Shown here piece after piece: positions 1-8,977 of a stretch of 62,340 nucleotides of DNA. Source of the stretch: DASSUW01 sp036257565 (GTDB taxonomy: Bacteria > Actinomycetota > Thermoleophilia > Solirubrobacterales > Solirubrobacteraceae); the NCBI GenBank assembly GCA_036257565.1, contig DATAFH010000064.1:1-62340 (forward strand), written 5' to 3'. The notes under the pieces were generated by a model. It saw nothing but the letters and a program-made list of their open reading frames with translations, had not been told where the DNA came from and did no database searches. The position numbers were made by a program, and so were the translations under genes. Position 1 is the stretch's first letter; every line of letters begins with the position of its first letter.

Positions 1-1902
1 CGGCGTGCGCCTGAGCGCACGCCGCGCTCGGGCCACGACGTCTTCCCCGCGGTCTCCCGGCTTCCACGCCGAGCCGACGACGTCGACCGCCGGGCCGGCG
101 ACGAACTCGGTGCGGATCTCCTCGAGCACCGCGCCGAGGTCGTCGCCCTCGCGAAGCGGGACCTGGATCGCAAGGCGGCGGCCGCTGGCCCGGTAGGCCG
201 TGGCGCCGAGCCGCGTCGCCGCCGTCGCGGCGTGGCGAGCAGCCACCTCGATCACTCGATCGCCGGCGAGGTAGCCGAGCTCCTCGTTGATGCGAGGCAG
301 ATCCTGGAGCTGCAGGAGCACGACGGCGAAGCGGCGGTCCGGTGTCGCCTCGCTCACCGCCTCACGCAGCGCCCGCAGGAGCGCGCGGTGGTCGCCGAGG
401 AGCGTCAGGCCGTCCAGGGTCGAGGCACGGACCGCGTCCCACGCGCGGTCGTCGCCGTCGCGGCGGTCGAGCGGAAGGCTCTCGAGCAGGCCCTCCAGCG
501 GGTCCTCGCTCGGAGGCGGCGGACCCAGGCGGACACGCTCGACCAGCAGCTGGACGCACTCGGGGTCGAACTGCGTCGCGGCGTGCTCGACGAGCTCTTC
601 GCACGCTTCGTCCGAGGTTCGCGGAGCGCGGTGCGGGCGCTCGTGCGTCATGGCGCTGTAGGCCTCGAGCACGGCGAGCATCCGCGCCGTGACCGGGATG
701 TCCTGCGCCTGCAGGCCGGCCGGATAGCCCTGTCCGTCGTAGCGCTCGTGATGGTGGAGCACGGCCATGGCCGGCTCTCTCAGCGCCGGGGCCTGGCGCA
801 TGATCTCGAAGCCCAACCGCGGGTGGAGGGAGATCAGGGAGCGCTCGTCGGGCGTCAGCGGACCGGCATTCAGGAGCAGCCGCTCCGGCAATGGCAGGTA
901 GCCGATCGCGCGCAGCAGCGTCGCGACCACGAGGACATCGCGGTCGTGGTCGTCGAGCCCGAGGTCGCCGGCGAGCCGGGCGGCAAGGACGGAGAGCGCG
1001 AGGGACTCGCGGTGCAGCACGGGGTCGCGCGCGGCAGTCGCCTCCGCGAGCACGCGGACCACCGCTCGGTGCGCCTCGCGCACGTCGTGGTTGAGCCGTC
1101 CGTGGTGGAGCACGGCGCCCGCCTGGTTGCCGAGCGCCAGCAGCACGTCGTCGTCGACCTCAGCGAAGCCGCCGGGCCGGTTGGCACAGACGATCACGCC
1201 GTGGAAGCGGTCACGCATGTAGAGCGGGACGGCGACCAGCCCGTCGATCTCGTCGTCGGCTGGTGTCCCGCCGTCCGACGGCTTGGCGGGCTCGTCCTCG
1301 CGCACGATCTGGTCCTCGGCGAGGACCTCGCGCGCAAACCGCTGGGCGACCGCGCTGTGCTCGGGGTCCTGGCTGAAGCCGAAGGCGGTGACGAGGTCAA
1401 GGTCGCCGTCGCCGTCCTCGTCCTCCCGCGTGAGCAGCAGGCCCTTCTCGGCGCCGACGAGCTGGATCGTCGCTCGCAGCACGAGCTCGAGGACGTCGCC
1501 GCGGTCGGAGGAGCGGCCGTGTAGCTCCTGGAGCTGGCGCCGCAGCTCACGGCTCCACTCGCGCTCGGCCTTCCATGAGTCGCGCAGGCGACGTAGTACG
1601 ACGCGCTCGTGCGACAGCGCGTCCTCGAGCCGCCGCGCGTGCCGCTCGAGCCGATTGCGCTCGACGAGCCGTTCGTCTCGGTGGGCCTCGGCCACGGCGG
1701 CCAGCCGCTCCTCGTTATGGCGAGCGGCGCGCCAGCCGAGGACGGCCAGCGCGGTGGCGGCCAGGAGCAGAACGCCGGCGATGACCGCGGCGAGCCACGT
1801 GGCTGCGCCGAAGGCGACCAGCAGCGCGAACACGACCACGGCGGCCGCCGCGAGCGCGATCGGCAGTATCGGAGCAAGACGATTCCGTGTCACGTGATCC
1901 AT
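1..1902 (-). CDS. Membrane sensor protein: GAF + degenerate HD-GYP + degenerate GGDEF (3' end beyond window)
   Basis: An open frame of 634 codons runs from ATG at 1902-1900 off the left edge. It has two adjacent hydrophobic helices (about residues 9-57), a charged likely coiled coil (60-125), a GAF-like domain (130-285), an HD-GYP-like domain (300-470) and a GGDEF-like domain (from about 495). The GYP signature is intact at residues 383-394 (HHHERYDGQGYP), but the metal-binding His-Asp pair is R331-A332 (LLRAIGY where LLHDIGK is usual). The GGDEF core is replaced by S-G-R-R-L at 573-577, and the LDLD motif reads LQLQ. Both c-di-GMP catalytic sites therefore look dead, so a sensory or binding role is inferred. 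It is divergent from the hydrolase starting at 1967. Family assignment is by motif reading; the C-terminal end is unseen. Confidence 0.85.
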   Translation of the reverse strand, partial: MDHVTRNRLAPILPIALAAAAVVVFALLVAFGAATWLAAVIAGVLLLAATALAVLGWRAARHNEERLAAVAEAHRDERLVERNRLERHARRLEDALSHERVVLRRLRDSWKAEREWSRELRRQLQELHGRSSDRGDVLELVLRATIQLVGAEKGLLLTREDEDGDGDLDLVTAFGFSQDPEHSAVAQRFAREVLAEDQIVREDEPAKPSDGGTPADDEIDGLVAVPLYMRDRFHGVIVCANRPGGFAEVDDDVLLALGNQAGAVLHHGRLNHDVREAHRAVVRVLAEATAARDPVLHRESLALSVLAARLAGDLGLDDHDRDVLVVATLLRAIGYLPLPERLLLNAGPLTPDERSLISLHPRLGFEIMRQAPALREPAMAVLHHHERYDGQGYPAGLQAQDIPVTARMLAVLEAYSAMTHERPHRAPRTSDEACEELVEHAATQFDPECVQLLVERVRLGPPPPSEDPLEGLLESLPLDRRDGDDRAWDAVRASTLDGLTLLGDHRALLRALREAVSEATPDRRFAVVLLQLQDLPRINEELGYLAGDRVIEVAARHAATAATRLGATAYRASGRRLAIQVPLREGDDLGAVLEEIRTEFVAGPAVDVVGSAWKPGDRGEDVVARARRALRRTP

Positions 1903-1966
1903 GAGCTCGAGGCACTCGACTGCGGAGGCCCGGCTTGTCCCCTGCTACCCAATTGCTACGCCAGCG

Positions 1967-2704
1967 ATGCTGCGCCGACTCCTGAACTCGCTGCTCTACC
2001 TGCCGTCGCGGGAGATACTGCAGACGCCCGCACTCGCCTTTAGCGAGCTCGACATCGACACCGAGGACGGCGAGCGGCTGCACGGATGGTGGATCCCGGC
2101 GAGCGCGCCGACCCGCGGCCATGTCCTGCTGCTCCACGGCAACGCCGGCAACATCGGCGACCGCGTCCCCCACGTCCTGCTGCTGGCCGCCGCGGGCTTC
2201 GACGTCCTCGCCTTCGACTACCGGGGCTATGGCCGCAGCACGGGGCGGCCGACGGAGCCGGGGACGTGCCGCGACGCCCGTGCGGCGCTAGCCGCCCTCC
2301 TCGCCCGAGACGACGTCGATCCGGGACGAGTGCTCTACCTCGGCGAGTCGCTGGGCGGCGCCGTCGCCCTCGAGCTGGCGATCCGCCGCCCGCCCGCCGG
2401 CCTGGTCCTGCAGTCGACGTTCACGAGCATCCGCGACATGGCCCGGCTGCACTATCCGTTCATCCCACGGGCGCTTGTCCCTGATGCCTACCCGAGCCTG
2501 CGCCTCATCCGGCGGCACGACGCGCCGCTGCTCGTGCTCCACGGCGCCCGCGACACGATCGTGCCGCTCATGCACGGCGAGGAGCTGTTCGAGGCGGCAC
2601 CCGGGCCGAAGCAGCTCGAGGTCTTCCCCGACGCCGGTCACAACGACATGATCTCGCCCCACTGGGTCGAGGCGATCGCCCGCTGGTTCGAGACGGTGCG
2701 CTGA
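1967..2704 (+). CDS. Alpha/beta hydrolase, ABHD13/BEM46-like
   Basis: A 245-residue serine hydrolase fold. It shows an HGNAGN oxyanion-hole motif, the nucleophile elbow G-E-S-L-G-G with Ser128, acid Asp196 (GARDTIVP) and His225 (DAGHND), a complete catalytic triad. The frame is open upstream to 1901, but the ATG at 1967 begins a typical N-terminus (MLRRLLNSLLYLPSRE), and the longer start would overlap the divergent sensor gene. The first residues form an amphipathic or membrane-associating segment, as in YfhR/BEM46 relatives, so a membrane-proximal location is possible. Substrate is unknown. The next gene begins only a few bases downstream, so the two are probably cotranscribed. Confidence 0.88.
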   Translation: MLRRLLNSLLYLPSREILQTPALAFSELDIDTEDGERLHGWWIPASAPTRGHVLLLHGNAGNIGDRVPHVLLLAAAGFDVLAFDYRGYGRSTGRPTEPGTCRDARAALAALLARDDVDPGRVLYLGESLGGAVALELAIRRPPAGLVLQSTFTSIRDMARLHYPFIPRALVPDAYPSLRLIRRHDAPLLVLHGARDTIVPLMHGEELFEAAPGPKQLEVFPDAGHNDMISPHWVEAIARWFETVR

Positions 2705-2710
2705 CGAGGT

Positions 2711-4363
2711 ATGGTCGCCGCCATGCCGGCCATGAAGTGGTGGGGGTGGGGGGATCCGGGTGTGTCCTTCACGCACGAGGACAAGCCGGCGCTCCGGCCG
2801 TTCCTGCAGCGCGCGCTCGACCTCGACGTCGCGCGCCCCGCGGAGCGGCCGGTCGCCTTCGATGCCCTCGACGTCCCGGAGCCGTCGATCTCGCCGGAGC
2901 TGGCCGGGGCCCTGCCCGGCGAGGTTTCGACCGACCCCATCGACCGCCTGGTTCATGCGCGCGGGAAGAGCCTCCGTGACCTGGTGAGGCACCGGCAGGG
3001 CGAGGTGGGGCGGCTCCCCGACGTGGTCGTCCGGCCGGCCGACGAGCAGGAGGTCGCAGCGGTAATGCGTGCGGCGATCGACAACGACGCGGTGCTGATC
3101 CCGTTCGGCGGCGGGACGAGCATCTCCGGGAGCCTCGAGGCCTCCGCCGACGAGCACCGAACCGTGATCTCGCTGGATCTCTCTAAGCTCCGCCGCGTGC
3201 TGGCCATCGACGCGCCGTCGGGTCTCGCGCGCGTCCAGCCCGGTGCGTTCGGGCCCGACCTCGAGCGCCAGCTGAACGCCCAGGGGTGGACGCTCGGCCA
3301 CTTCCCCGACAGCTTCACCCACTCGACGCTGGGCGGATGGATCGCCACGCGCTCCTCGGGCATGCAGTCCGACCGCTACGGCGACATCGCCGACCTCACG
3401 CGCGCCGTCCGCGTCGTCACACCCGCCGGGCTGCTCGTCACGCGCCCGGTTCCCAGCAGCTCGACCGGCCCCAGCGTGCGAGAGATGGTGCTGGGCAGCG
3501 AAGGGCGGCTCGGCGTCATCACCGAGGCCACCGTGCACGTCCGTCGGCTGCCCGCGCGGCGGGCGATCCTCGGCTACCTGTTCCCCACGTGGGCCGACGG
3601 CCTCGCCGCCATGCAGGACATCGCCGCCAGCGAGGCTTCACCCTCGGTGACCCGCGTCTCCGACGAGAAGGAGACCGCGTTCTCGTTCGCGACGCGCAAG
3701 GACCCGACGCTCCTCGACCGCCTCAAGTCCACCGCATTGACGACCTACCTCAAGCGGCGGCGCCATATCGACCTCGAGGCGATGGCCCTCGCCTTCATCG
3801 GCTACGAGGGGCCGACGCGCCACGTGGCCGCCCAGCGCGAGTCCACGGAGGAGATCGTCAAGCGGCACGGCGGCCTGGGCATCGGCGCCTCGCCCGGCGA
3901 GCTCTACGACCAGAAGAAGTTCGACACCCCGTACATCCGGGACTTCCTGCTCGACCGCGGGACGCTCGCCGACGTGTCCGAGACCTCGGCCCCCTGGAGC
4001 CGGCTGACCACCGTCTACGACACCGTGATGGCGGCAGCCCACGGCGCCTTCGACGAGCTGCGCGTGAAGGGCTACATCATGTGCCACCTCTCGCACTCGT
4101 ACCACGCGGGCGCTTGCCTGTACTTCACGTTCGCGTTCACGCCCTCGGACCCCGACGGGCTCGCGCAGTACGACCGCGTCAAGTCCGCGATCCAGCAGGC
4201 GTTCATGGACTCGGGCGCCACGCTGTCGCACCACCATGCGGTGGGGACCGAGCACTCCCGCTGGCTCGAGGAGGACATCTCCGCACCCGGCGTCGCGATG
4301 TTGCAGGCGCTGTTCTCCGGCGTCGACCCAGGAGCGAACCTGAACCCCGGCAAGATCGCGTGA
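2711..4363 (+). CDS. FAD-linked oxidase, alkyldihydroxyacetonephosphate synthase-like
   Basis: A 550-residue FAD-dependent enzyme of the PCMH/VAO type. The FAD-binding region (about 95-275) carries the PFGGGTSISGSL turn and a THSTLGGWIATRSSGMQS segment. The rest matches the C-terminal FAD-oxidase cap. Eukaryotic members make the ether bond of ether lipids from acyl-DHAP; the bacterial homologues, which start near MKWWGWGDP, are mostly uncharacterised, so substrate is inference. Three in-frame ATGs (2711, 2723, 2732) are possible; a GAGG at 2706-2709 is too close to 2711 and suits 2723 better. The stop overlaps the GTG of the decayed epimerase at 4360, consistent with a former two-gene unit. 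Confidence 0.85.
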   Translation: MVAAMPAMKWWGWGDPGVSFTHEDKPALRPFLQRALDLDVARPAERPVAFDALDVPEPSISPELAGALPGEVSTDPIDRLVHARGKSLRDLVRHRQGEVGRLPDVVVRPADEQEVAAVMRAAIDNDAVLIPFGGGTSISGSLEASADEHRTVISLDLSKLRRVLAIDAPSGLARVQPGAFGPDLERQLNAQGWTLGHFPDSFTHSTLGGWIATRSSGMQSDRYGDIADLTRAVRVVTPAGLLVTRPVPSSSTGPSVREMVLGSEGRLGVITEATVHVRRLPARRAILGYLFPTWADGLAAMQDIAASEASPSVTRVSDEKETAFSFATRKDPTLLDRLKSTALTTYLKRRRHIDLEAMALAFIGYEGPTRHVAAQRESTEEIVKRHGGLGIGASPGELYDQKKFDTPYIRDFLLDRGTLADVSETSAPWSRLTTVYDTVMAAAHGAFDELRVKGYIMCHLSHSYHAGACLYFTFAFTPSDPDGLAQYDRVKSAIQQAFMDSGATLSHHHAVGTEHSRWLEEDISAPGVAMLQALFSGVDPGANLNPGKIA

Positions 4364-4854
4364 CCCGCATCTTCGTGACGGGCGCCAGCGGCCTCATCGG
4401 AGGCGCGCTGGCGGTCCGCCTGAACGAGGTGCCCCGCGGACCCGGAGATGCTCACGCGCGTCAACGTCGGAGGCACCGAGGCCGCGGTACGCGCCGCGGC
4501 CCGGGCGGGCGTGCCCCGCGTCGTGCTCACCTCCTCGGCCGCGACGGTCGGCGAGCCGGCCGGCACCGTCGGCCGCGAGGACACGACCCACCGGGGCTCG
4601 TACCTGTCGCTCTACGACCGGTCCAAGCACGAGGCTGAGCTGGTCGCCTTCCGGGCGGCCGAGCGGCTCGGCGTGGAGCTCGTCGCGGTGAACCCCTCGT
4701 CGGTGCCGGGTCCCGGCCTCGCGACCGGCAACGGGAAGCTCATCATCGACTACGTCAACGGCCGGCTCCGGGAGGTGGCCGACAGCTTCCGCCGCACATC
4801 GACTGGGCGGTGACCGAGGGCCTCGTCACCCGCCCGCTGCCACGCCGGGAGTAG
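4360..4854 (+). pseudogene. NAD-dependent epimerase/dehydratase, remnant with two internal deletions
   Basis: The remnant starts with GTG overlapping the previous stop and reads VTRIFVTGASGLIGGALAVR, a Rossmann dinucleotide-binding N-terminus. At about 4425-4432 the frame jumps directly to CPADPEMLTRVNVGGT, which in intact dihydroflavonol-reductase-like enzymes lies roughly 50 residues later. The middle (TSSAATVGE, then the Y-x-x-x-K of SLYDRSKHEAE) is preserved up to about residue NGRLREVADSF. A second deletion plus frame change then joins it to the family's last residues (HIDWAVTEGLVTRPLPRRE, stop at 4852-4854). Around 160 codons remain of an expected 320 or so. Two frame changes and loss of much of the substrate domain argue strongly for a dead gene, although a sequencing error at one junction cannot be excluded by eye. 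Confidence 0.85.
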
Positions 4855-4863
4855 GCTCGCCGC

Positions 4864-5403
4864 GTGGGGCGATCACCGCTCGCCGCCGTGCTCGCCGCTC
4901 TGGCGCTGGCCGGCTGTGGCGGCGACGCCGTCGAAGGCCCGCCGCCTTCGGCGCCGGACAGCATGCACCTCACGAGCCCGGCCTTCGCCGCCGGCGCAGC
5001 GATCCCCAAGCGCTTCACCTGCGACGGCGAGGACTTCTCACCGCCTCTGCGGTGGACCGGCGTCCCGGCCGGAGCCCGGTCGCTGGCGCTGCTGATGGAG
5101 GACCCCGAGGCCGACGGCACGTTCATGCACTGGACGGTGTTCGCGATCGCCCCGGATGCCACCAATCTCCACGAAGGCGAGGTGCCGCAGGGCGCCCGAG
5201 AGGGCGAGAACTCGTTCGGCGACACCCGATACGGCGGGCCGTGCCCACCGGAGGGCGACCCGAGCCACCGCTACGTCTTCTCGCTCTATGCGCTGCGGCA
5301 GGCTCCGGACCTGGAGCCGGGAGCCTCGCCGGACGACGTCAGGGCCGCGATCGCCGGCGCCGCGATCGCGCGCGGCCAGCTCACCGGTCGCTACGGACGC
5401 TGA
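4864..5403 (+). CDS. YbhB/YbcL (PEBP, Raf-kinase-inhibitor-like) lipoprotein
   Basis: 179 residues with a GTG start. A short lipoprotein signal ends in a lipobox L-A-G-C with Cys18, so the mature protein is probably anchored on the outer face of the membrane. The body is a typical bacterial phosphatidylethanolamine-binding-protein-like fold: FTCDGEDFSPPLRW, the MEDPEADG ligand-site loop, HWTVFAI, and the GPCPPEGDPSHRYVF strand. Bacterial members have no settled biochemical role. It sits 9 bp after the epimerase remnant and ends 12 bp before the convergent iolB stop; I see no clear hairpin in that gap. Confidence 0.9.
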   Translation: MGRSPLAAVLAALALAGCGGDAVEGPPPSAPDSMHLTSPAFAAGAAIPKRFTCDGEDFSPPLRWTGVPAGARSLALLMEDPEADGTFMHWTVFAIAPDATNLHEGEVPQGAREGENSFGDTRYGGPCPPEGDPSHRYVFSLYALRQAPDLEPGASPDDVRAAIAGAAIARGQLTGRYGR

Positions 5404-5415
5404 CCAGGCGAGCGG

Positions 5416-6171
5416 TCATCGCGTCATGGTCCACTCGTGGTCGGGGTCGTTGGCGACGGCCCAGGCCCGCACGGGGCCGGCCATCACGTTCAGGTAGTAG
5501 ACGGCGTAGCCGGGTGGGGCGGACACCGTGTGATAGCCGCGCGGCACGAGCACGACGTCGCCGTCGCGGACGGCGAGCGTCTCGTCGAGCTCGCCGTCGT
5601 CCGTGTAGACGCGCTGGAGCGCGAAGCCCTGCGGCGGGCTGATCCGGTGGTAGTAGGTCTCCTCGAGGAAGGACTCCTCCGGCATCGCGTCGCGGTCGTG
5701 CTTGTGCGGCGGGTAGCTCGACCAGTGCCCGGGCGGCGTGAGCACCTCGCAGACGAGCAGCGAGTCGGCCTCCTGGTCGGCCATCAGGATCGGGTGGATC
5801 GTGCGCTCGTGCGTGCCATGCCCACGCACTTCGGGGGCGATGGCGTCGCCCGGCAGCGCCCGTGCTGGAGCGCCGTCCCGGGCCGGCGCAGTGCACACGC
5901 CCACCTCGCCGTCCCCCTCGAGCACGTACCGCGTGCCCGGCGGCAGGTACGCCGCGTCGGGCAGGCCGGAGAACGGATCCGCCCGCCCGCCCAGACCAGA
6001 CCACTCGCCGTGAGCCGACACCACTGAGCAGACCCCGGAGATGACCACGACGCAGTGCTCGTCGGGGCCCGTCTCGCGCTCGACCCGCCCGTCGACCCGC
6101 AACGCCTCGAAGCCGACGTACGACCAGCCTGCCGACGACGGCGTGACGGGCCCGCGCACGACCAGGCTCAT
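5416..6171 (-). CDS. iolB: 5-deoxy-glucuronate isomerase
   Basis: 251 residues. IolB isomerises 5-deoxy-glucuronate to 2-deoxy-5-keto-gluconate in inositol catabolism. Family features seen are the N-terminal cupin-like half with the GPDEHCVVVISG strand, the HERTIHPI motif, the metal-site region WSSYPPHKHD, and the C-terminal VLVPRGYHTVSAPPGYAVYYLN. Length is slightly short of the usual 270. The ATG (6171-6169) overlaps the iolD stop by four bases (ATGA), making it the last gene of the ten-gene operon. It converges with the PEBP lipoprotein. Confidence 0.93.
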   Translation of the reverse strand: MSLVVRGPVTPSSAGWSYVGFEALRVDGRVERETGPDEHCVVVISGVCSVVSAHGEWSGLGGRADPFSGLPDAAYLPPGTRYVLEGDGEVGVCTAPARDGAPARALPGDAIAPEVRGHGTHERTIHPILMADQEADSLLVCEVLTPPGHWSSYPPHKHDRDAMPEESFLEETYYHRISPPQGFALQRVYTDDGELDETLAVRDGDVVLVPRGYHTVSAPPGYAVYYLNVMAGPVRAWAVANDPDHEWTMTR

Positions 6172-8048
6172 GGCGTCTCCAGATACTGCCGCTGCGCCTG
6201 CCGGGCGCGCTCGTACTCCTCCCGCGCGGCGCGCACCGACTCGTCGGCCGCGACCTCGGCGACCGGGACGTCCCACCAGCCCTCGTAGCTCGGCACTCCG
6301 GCGTAGCGATCGACCTCGACGTGCACGACCACCGGCCCGCCCTCGGCCGCTCGGGCCTCGGCCAGCGCGCTCCGGACCTCGTCGATCGTCCGCGTGCGCA
6401 GCACTCGCGCCCCCAGGCTCTCCGCGTTCGTCGCGAGGTCGACCGGCAGCGCCGCGTGCTCGCTCCCGTCGTCGATCGGCACCCGCCCGTTGGACCGCTG
6501 CCGGTAGTGGGTGCCGAAGCCGGCCGAGCCCACCGACCGCGACAGCGCGCCGATCGACGCGTAGCCGTGGTTCTGGACGAGCACGATCACCAGCTTGATG
6601 CCCTCGGCGACAGCGGTCGGGAGCTCGCCGGGGAGCATCAGGTACGAGCCGTCGCCGATCATCACGAACACCTCGCGGTCGGGCGCACCCAGCTTCACGC
6701 CCATCCCGCCCGGGATCTCGTAGCCCATGCACGAGTAGCCGTACTCGACGTGGTAGCTCTTCGGGTGGCGTGCCCGCCACAGCTTGTGGAGATCGCCGGG
6801 CATGGAGCCGGCCGCGCACACGACGATCCCGTCGTCGCTCGCGGCGTCGTTGACGGCGCCGATCACCTCGGCCTGGCTCGGCAGAGGCTCGTGGCCGGCG
6901 CCCACCAACCGCGCGACCTCGTCCGCCCACGCCGAGGACTCCTCGCGCGCGCGGCGCTCCCACGACGGATCGATCCGATGGCCGGCGAGCACGTCCTGCA
7001 GCGCCTCGAGCGCCAGCCGCGCGTCGGCCTCGACGGCGAGCCCGCTGTGCTTGGCCGCGTCGAAGCCCGCCACGTTGATGTTCACGAACCGCACGCCCGG
7101 ATCCTGGAACGCGGACTTCGACGCGGTCGTGAAGTCGCTCCAGCGGGTGCCGACGCCGATCACGAGGTCGGCCTCGCGCGCCAGCCGGTTCGCGGCGGCC
7201 GTGCCGGTCGCGCCGATCGCTCCCAGTGACGCCGGGTGCTCGGAGCGCAGCGCCCCGCGACCCGCCTGGGTCTCGCCGACCGGGATGCCGGTCGCGTCGG
7301 CGAGTGCCGCCAGGGCGTCGGTGGCCGCCGCGTAGATGACGCCCCCGCCGGCCACGATCAGCGGGCGCTCGGCCTCCAGGACGAGCTCGGCGGCCCGCCG
7401 CACCGCCTCGGGCGCCGGCGGCCGCCGGAACACCGTCCACACCCGCGGCTCCAGGAAGGCGGCCGGCACGTCGACCGCCTCGGTCTGCACGTCCTCCGGC
7501 AGCGCGAGCGTCACCGCGCCGGTGTCGGCGGGGTCGGTGAGCACCCGTATCGCCTCGAGCGCCGCGCTCACCAGTTGCTCCGGCCGGTCGATCCGGTCGA
7601 AGAACCGCGACACGGGCTTGAAGCAGTCGTTGACCGACAGGGTGGCGTCGTGCGGCGCCTCGAGCTGCTGGAGCACCGGGTGCGGCGCGCGGTTGGCGAA
7701 CGTGTCGCCCGGCAGCAGGAGCACGGGCAGCCGGTTGACGGTGGCCAGCGCCGCGCCCGTGACCATGTTCGTCGCGCCCGGTCCGACGGACGTCGTGACC
7801 GCGTAGGCGCCCAGCCGGTTGCGCTGGCGGGCGTAGCCGGCGGCGATGTGCACCATCGCCTGCTCGTTGCGGCCCTGGTGGAAGGGGAGGAGGTCCTGGT
7901 GCTGGTGCAGCGCCTGTCCGAGGCCCGCGAGGTTGCCGTGGCCGAAGATGCCGTAGCAGCCGGCGAAGAACCGCTGCCGCTCGCCGTCGCGCTCGATCTC
8001 CTGCACGGCGAGGAAGCGCACCAGCGCCTGCGCGACCGTAAGCCTCAT
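6168..8048 (-). CDS. iolD: 3D-(3,5/4)-trihydroxycyclohexane-1,2-dione hydrolase
   Basis: 626 residues. A thiamine-diphosphate enzyme that opens the cyclitol ring in inositol breakdown. The order is the acetolactate-synthase-like one: an N-terminal PYR domain (GRNEQAMVHIAAGYARQ with the activating Glu, TSVGPGATNM), a central Rossmann domain (about 210-370), and a C-terminal PP domain with the ThDP/Mg signature GDGSYLMLPGE followed by QNHGYAS. Length matches the family. The start ATG at 8048 is set by the MRLTVAQALVRFL N-terminus and overlaps the iolC stop by four bases; its stop overlaps the iolB start by four. The frame is open upstream into iolC, but those codons are antisense-free overlap rather than protein. 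Confidence 0.95.
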   Translation of the reverse strand: MRLTVAQALVRFLAVQEIERDGERQRFFAGCYGIFGHGNLAGLGQALHQHQDLLPFHQGRNEQAMVHIAAGYARQRNRLGAYAVTTSVGPGATNMVTGAALATVNRLPVLLLPGDTFANRAPHPVLQQLEAPHDATLSVNDCFKPVSRFFDRIDRPEQLVSAALEAIRVLTDPADTGAVTLALPEDVQTEAVDVPAAFLEPRVWTVFRRPPAPEAVRRAAELVLEAERPLIVAGGGVIYAAATDALAALADATGIPVGETQAGRGALRSEHPASLGAIGATGTAAANRLAREADLVIGVGTRWSDFTTASKSAFQDPGVRFVNINVAGFDAAKHSGLAVEADARLALEALQDVLAGHRIDPSWERRAREESSAWADEVARLVGAGHEPLPSQAEVIGAVNDAASDDGIVVCAAGSMPGDLHKLWRARHPKSYHVEYGYSCMGYEIPGGMGVKLGAPDREVFVMIGDGSYLMLPGELPTAVAEGIKLVIVLVQNHGYASIGALSRSVGSAGFGTHYRQRSNGRVPIDDGSEHAALPVDLATNAESLGARVLRTRTIDEVRSALAEARAAEGGPVVVHVEVDRYAGVPSYEGWWDVPVAEVAADESVRAAREEYERARQAQRQYLETP

Positions 8049-8977
8049 GTCCGCACCTCCTGCGGCTCGATGTCCGAAAGCGACGGCATCGCGTCCGCGC
8101 ACGCGAGCCGCGCGGCGACGTGGGCGCCCGCCGCGTTGGCGAGGCGGATCGTGCGCTCGAGCGGCCAGCCCGCCAGCAGCCCGTAGACGAGCGCGCCCCC
8201 GAACGCGTCGCCCGCGCCGAGCCCGCATACGACGTCGACCGGCACCGGCTCGACCTCGATCAGCTCGTCTCGCGTGCGGGCGATCACACCCTCCGGCCCG
8301 CACTTGACGACCGCGATCTGTACGCCGAGCTCGAGCAGCGCCGCCGTCGCCGCGTAGGGATCGCGGGTCCGCACCGCCACCGCCGCCTCTTCCCGGTTGC
8401 CGACCGCGACCGTCGCATGCCGCAGGGCCGCCCGCGCCCAGTCCCCCGCCTCCGACTCGTCCGACCAGAACATCGGGCGGTGATCGAGGTCGTGGACGGT
8501 GATGCCGTCGCCTCGCGTCTCGAGCGCGGCCAGGGTGGCCTCCCGGCTCGGCGACGCGGACAGCCCCGTGCCGGTGGTCCAGAACACGCGAGCGGCCCGG
8601 ATCGCGTCGAGGTCGAGGTCATCGACCGAGATCGTCATGTCCGGCGCCGTCGGTTCCCGGTAGAACAGCAGCGGGAAGTCGTCGGGCGGGTGGATCTCGC
8701 AGAACACGACCGGCGTGCGCAGCGTCGGGTGCGTGCTCACGAAGCGGTCGTCGACGCCGAAGCTCCGCAGCGCGCCGCGGACGTATGGTCCGAACGGATC
8801 GTCGCCCACCTTCGTGACGACCGCCGCGGCCAGCCCCAGCCGGGAGGCCGCGACCGCGACGTTGGTCGCGCTCCCGCCGAGCGACTTGGCGAACGTGCGC
8901 ACCTCGGCCAGCGACACCCCGATCTGCTCGGGATAGAGGTCGACCCCGACGCGGCCCATCGTGATCAGGTCGTGCAC
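8045..8977 (-). CDS. iolC: 5-dehydro-2-deoxygluconokinase (PfkB family)
   Basis: 310 residues from a GTG at 8977-8975, chosen because GGAGAGGAG lies six bases upstream and the protein then opens with VHDLITMGRVGVDLYPEQIG, typical of IolC. It phosphorylates 2-deoxy-5-keto-gluconate. PfkB signatures are present: GGSATNVAVAASRLG near the N-terminus and GLGAGDAFGGALVYG with the catalytic Asp near the C-terminus. It overlaps the RmlD-like gene upstream by 13 bp and iolD downstream by four, so translation is probably coupled. Confidence 0.94.
   Translation of the reverse strand: MHDLITMGRVGVDLYPEQIGVSLAEVRTFAKSLGGSATNVAVAASRLGLAAAVVTKVGDDPFGPYVRGALRSFGVDDRFVSTHPTLRTPVVFCEIHPPDDFPLLFYREPTAPDMTISVDDLDLDAIRAARVFWTTGTGLSASPSREATLAALETRGDGITVHDLDHRPMFWSDESEAGDWARAALRHATVAVGNREEAAVAVRTRDPYAATAALLELGVQIAVVKCGPEGVIARTRDELIEVEPVPVDVVCGLGAGDAFGGALVYGLLAGWPLERTIRLANAAGAHVAARLACADAMPSLSDIEPQEVRT

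Noticed and set aside
232..1524. A 430-codon plus-strand frame over the left-edge sensor gene
   Set aside because: The minus-strand frame encodes GAF, HD-GYP and GGDEF motifs; the plus-strand frame has no family features.
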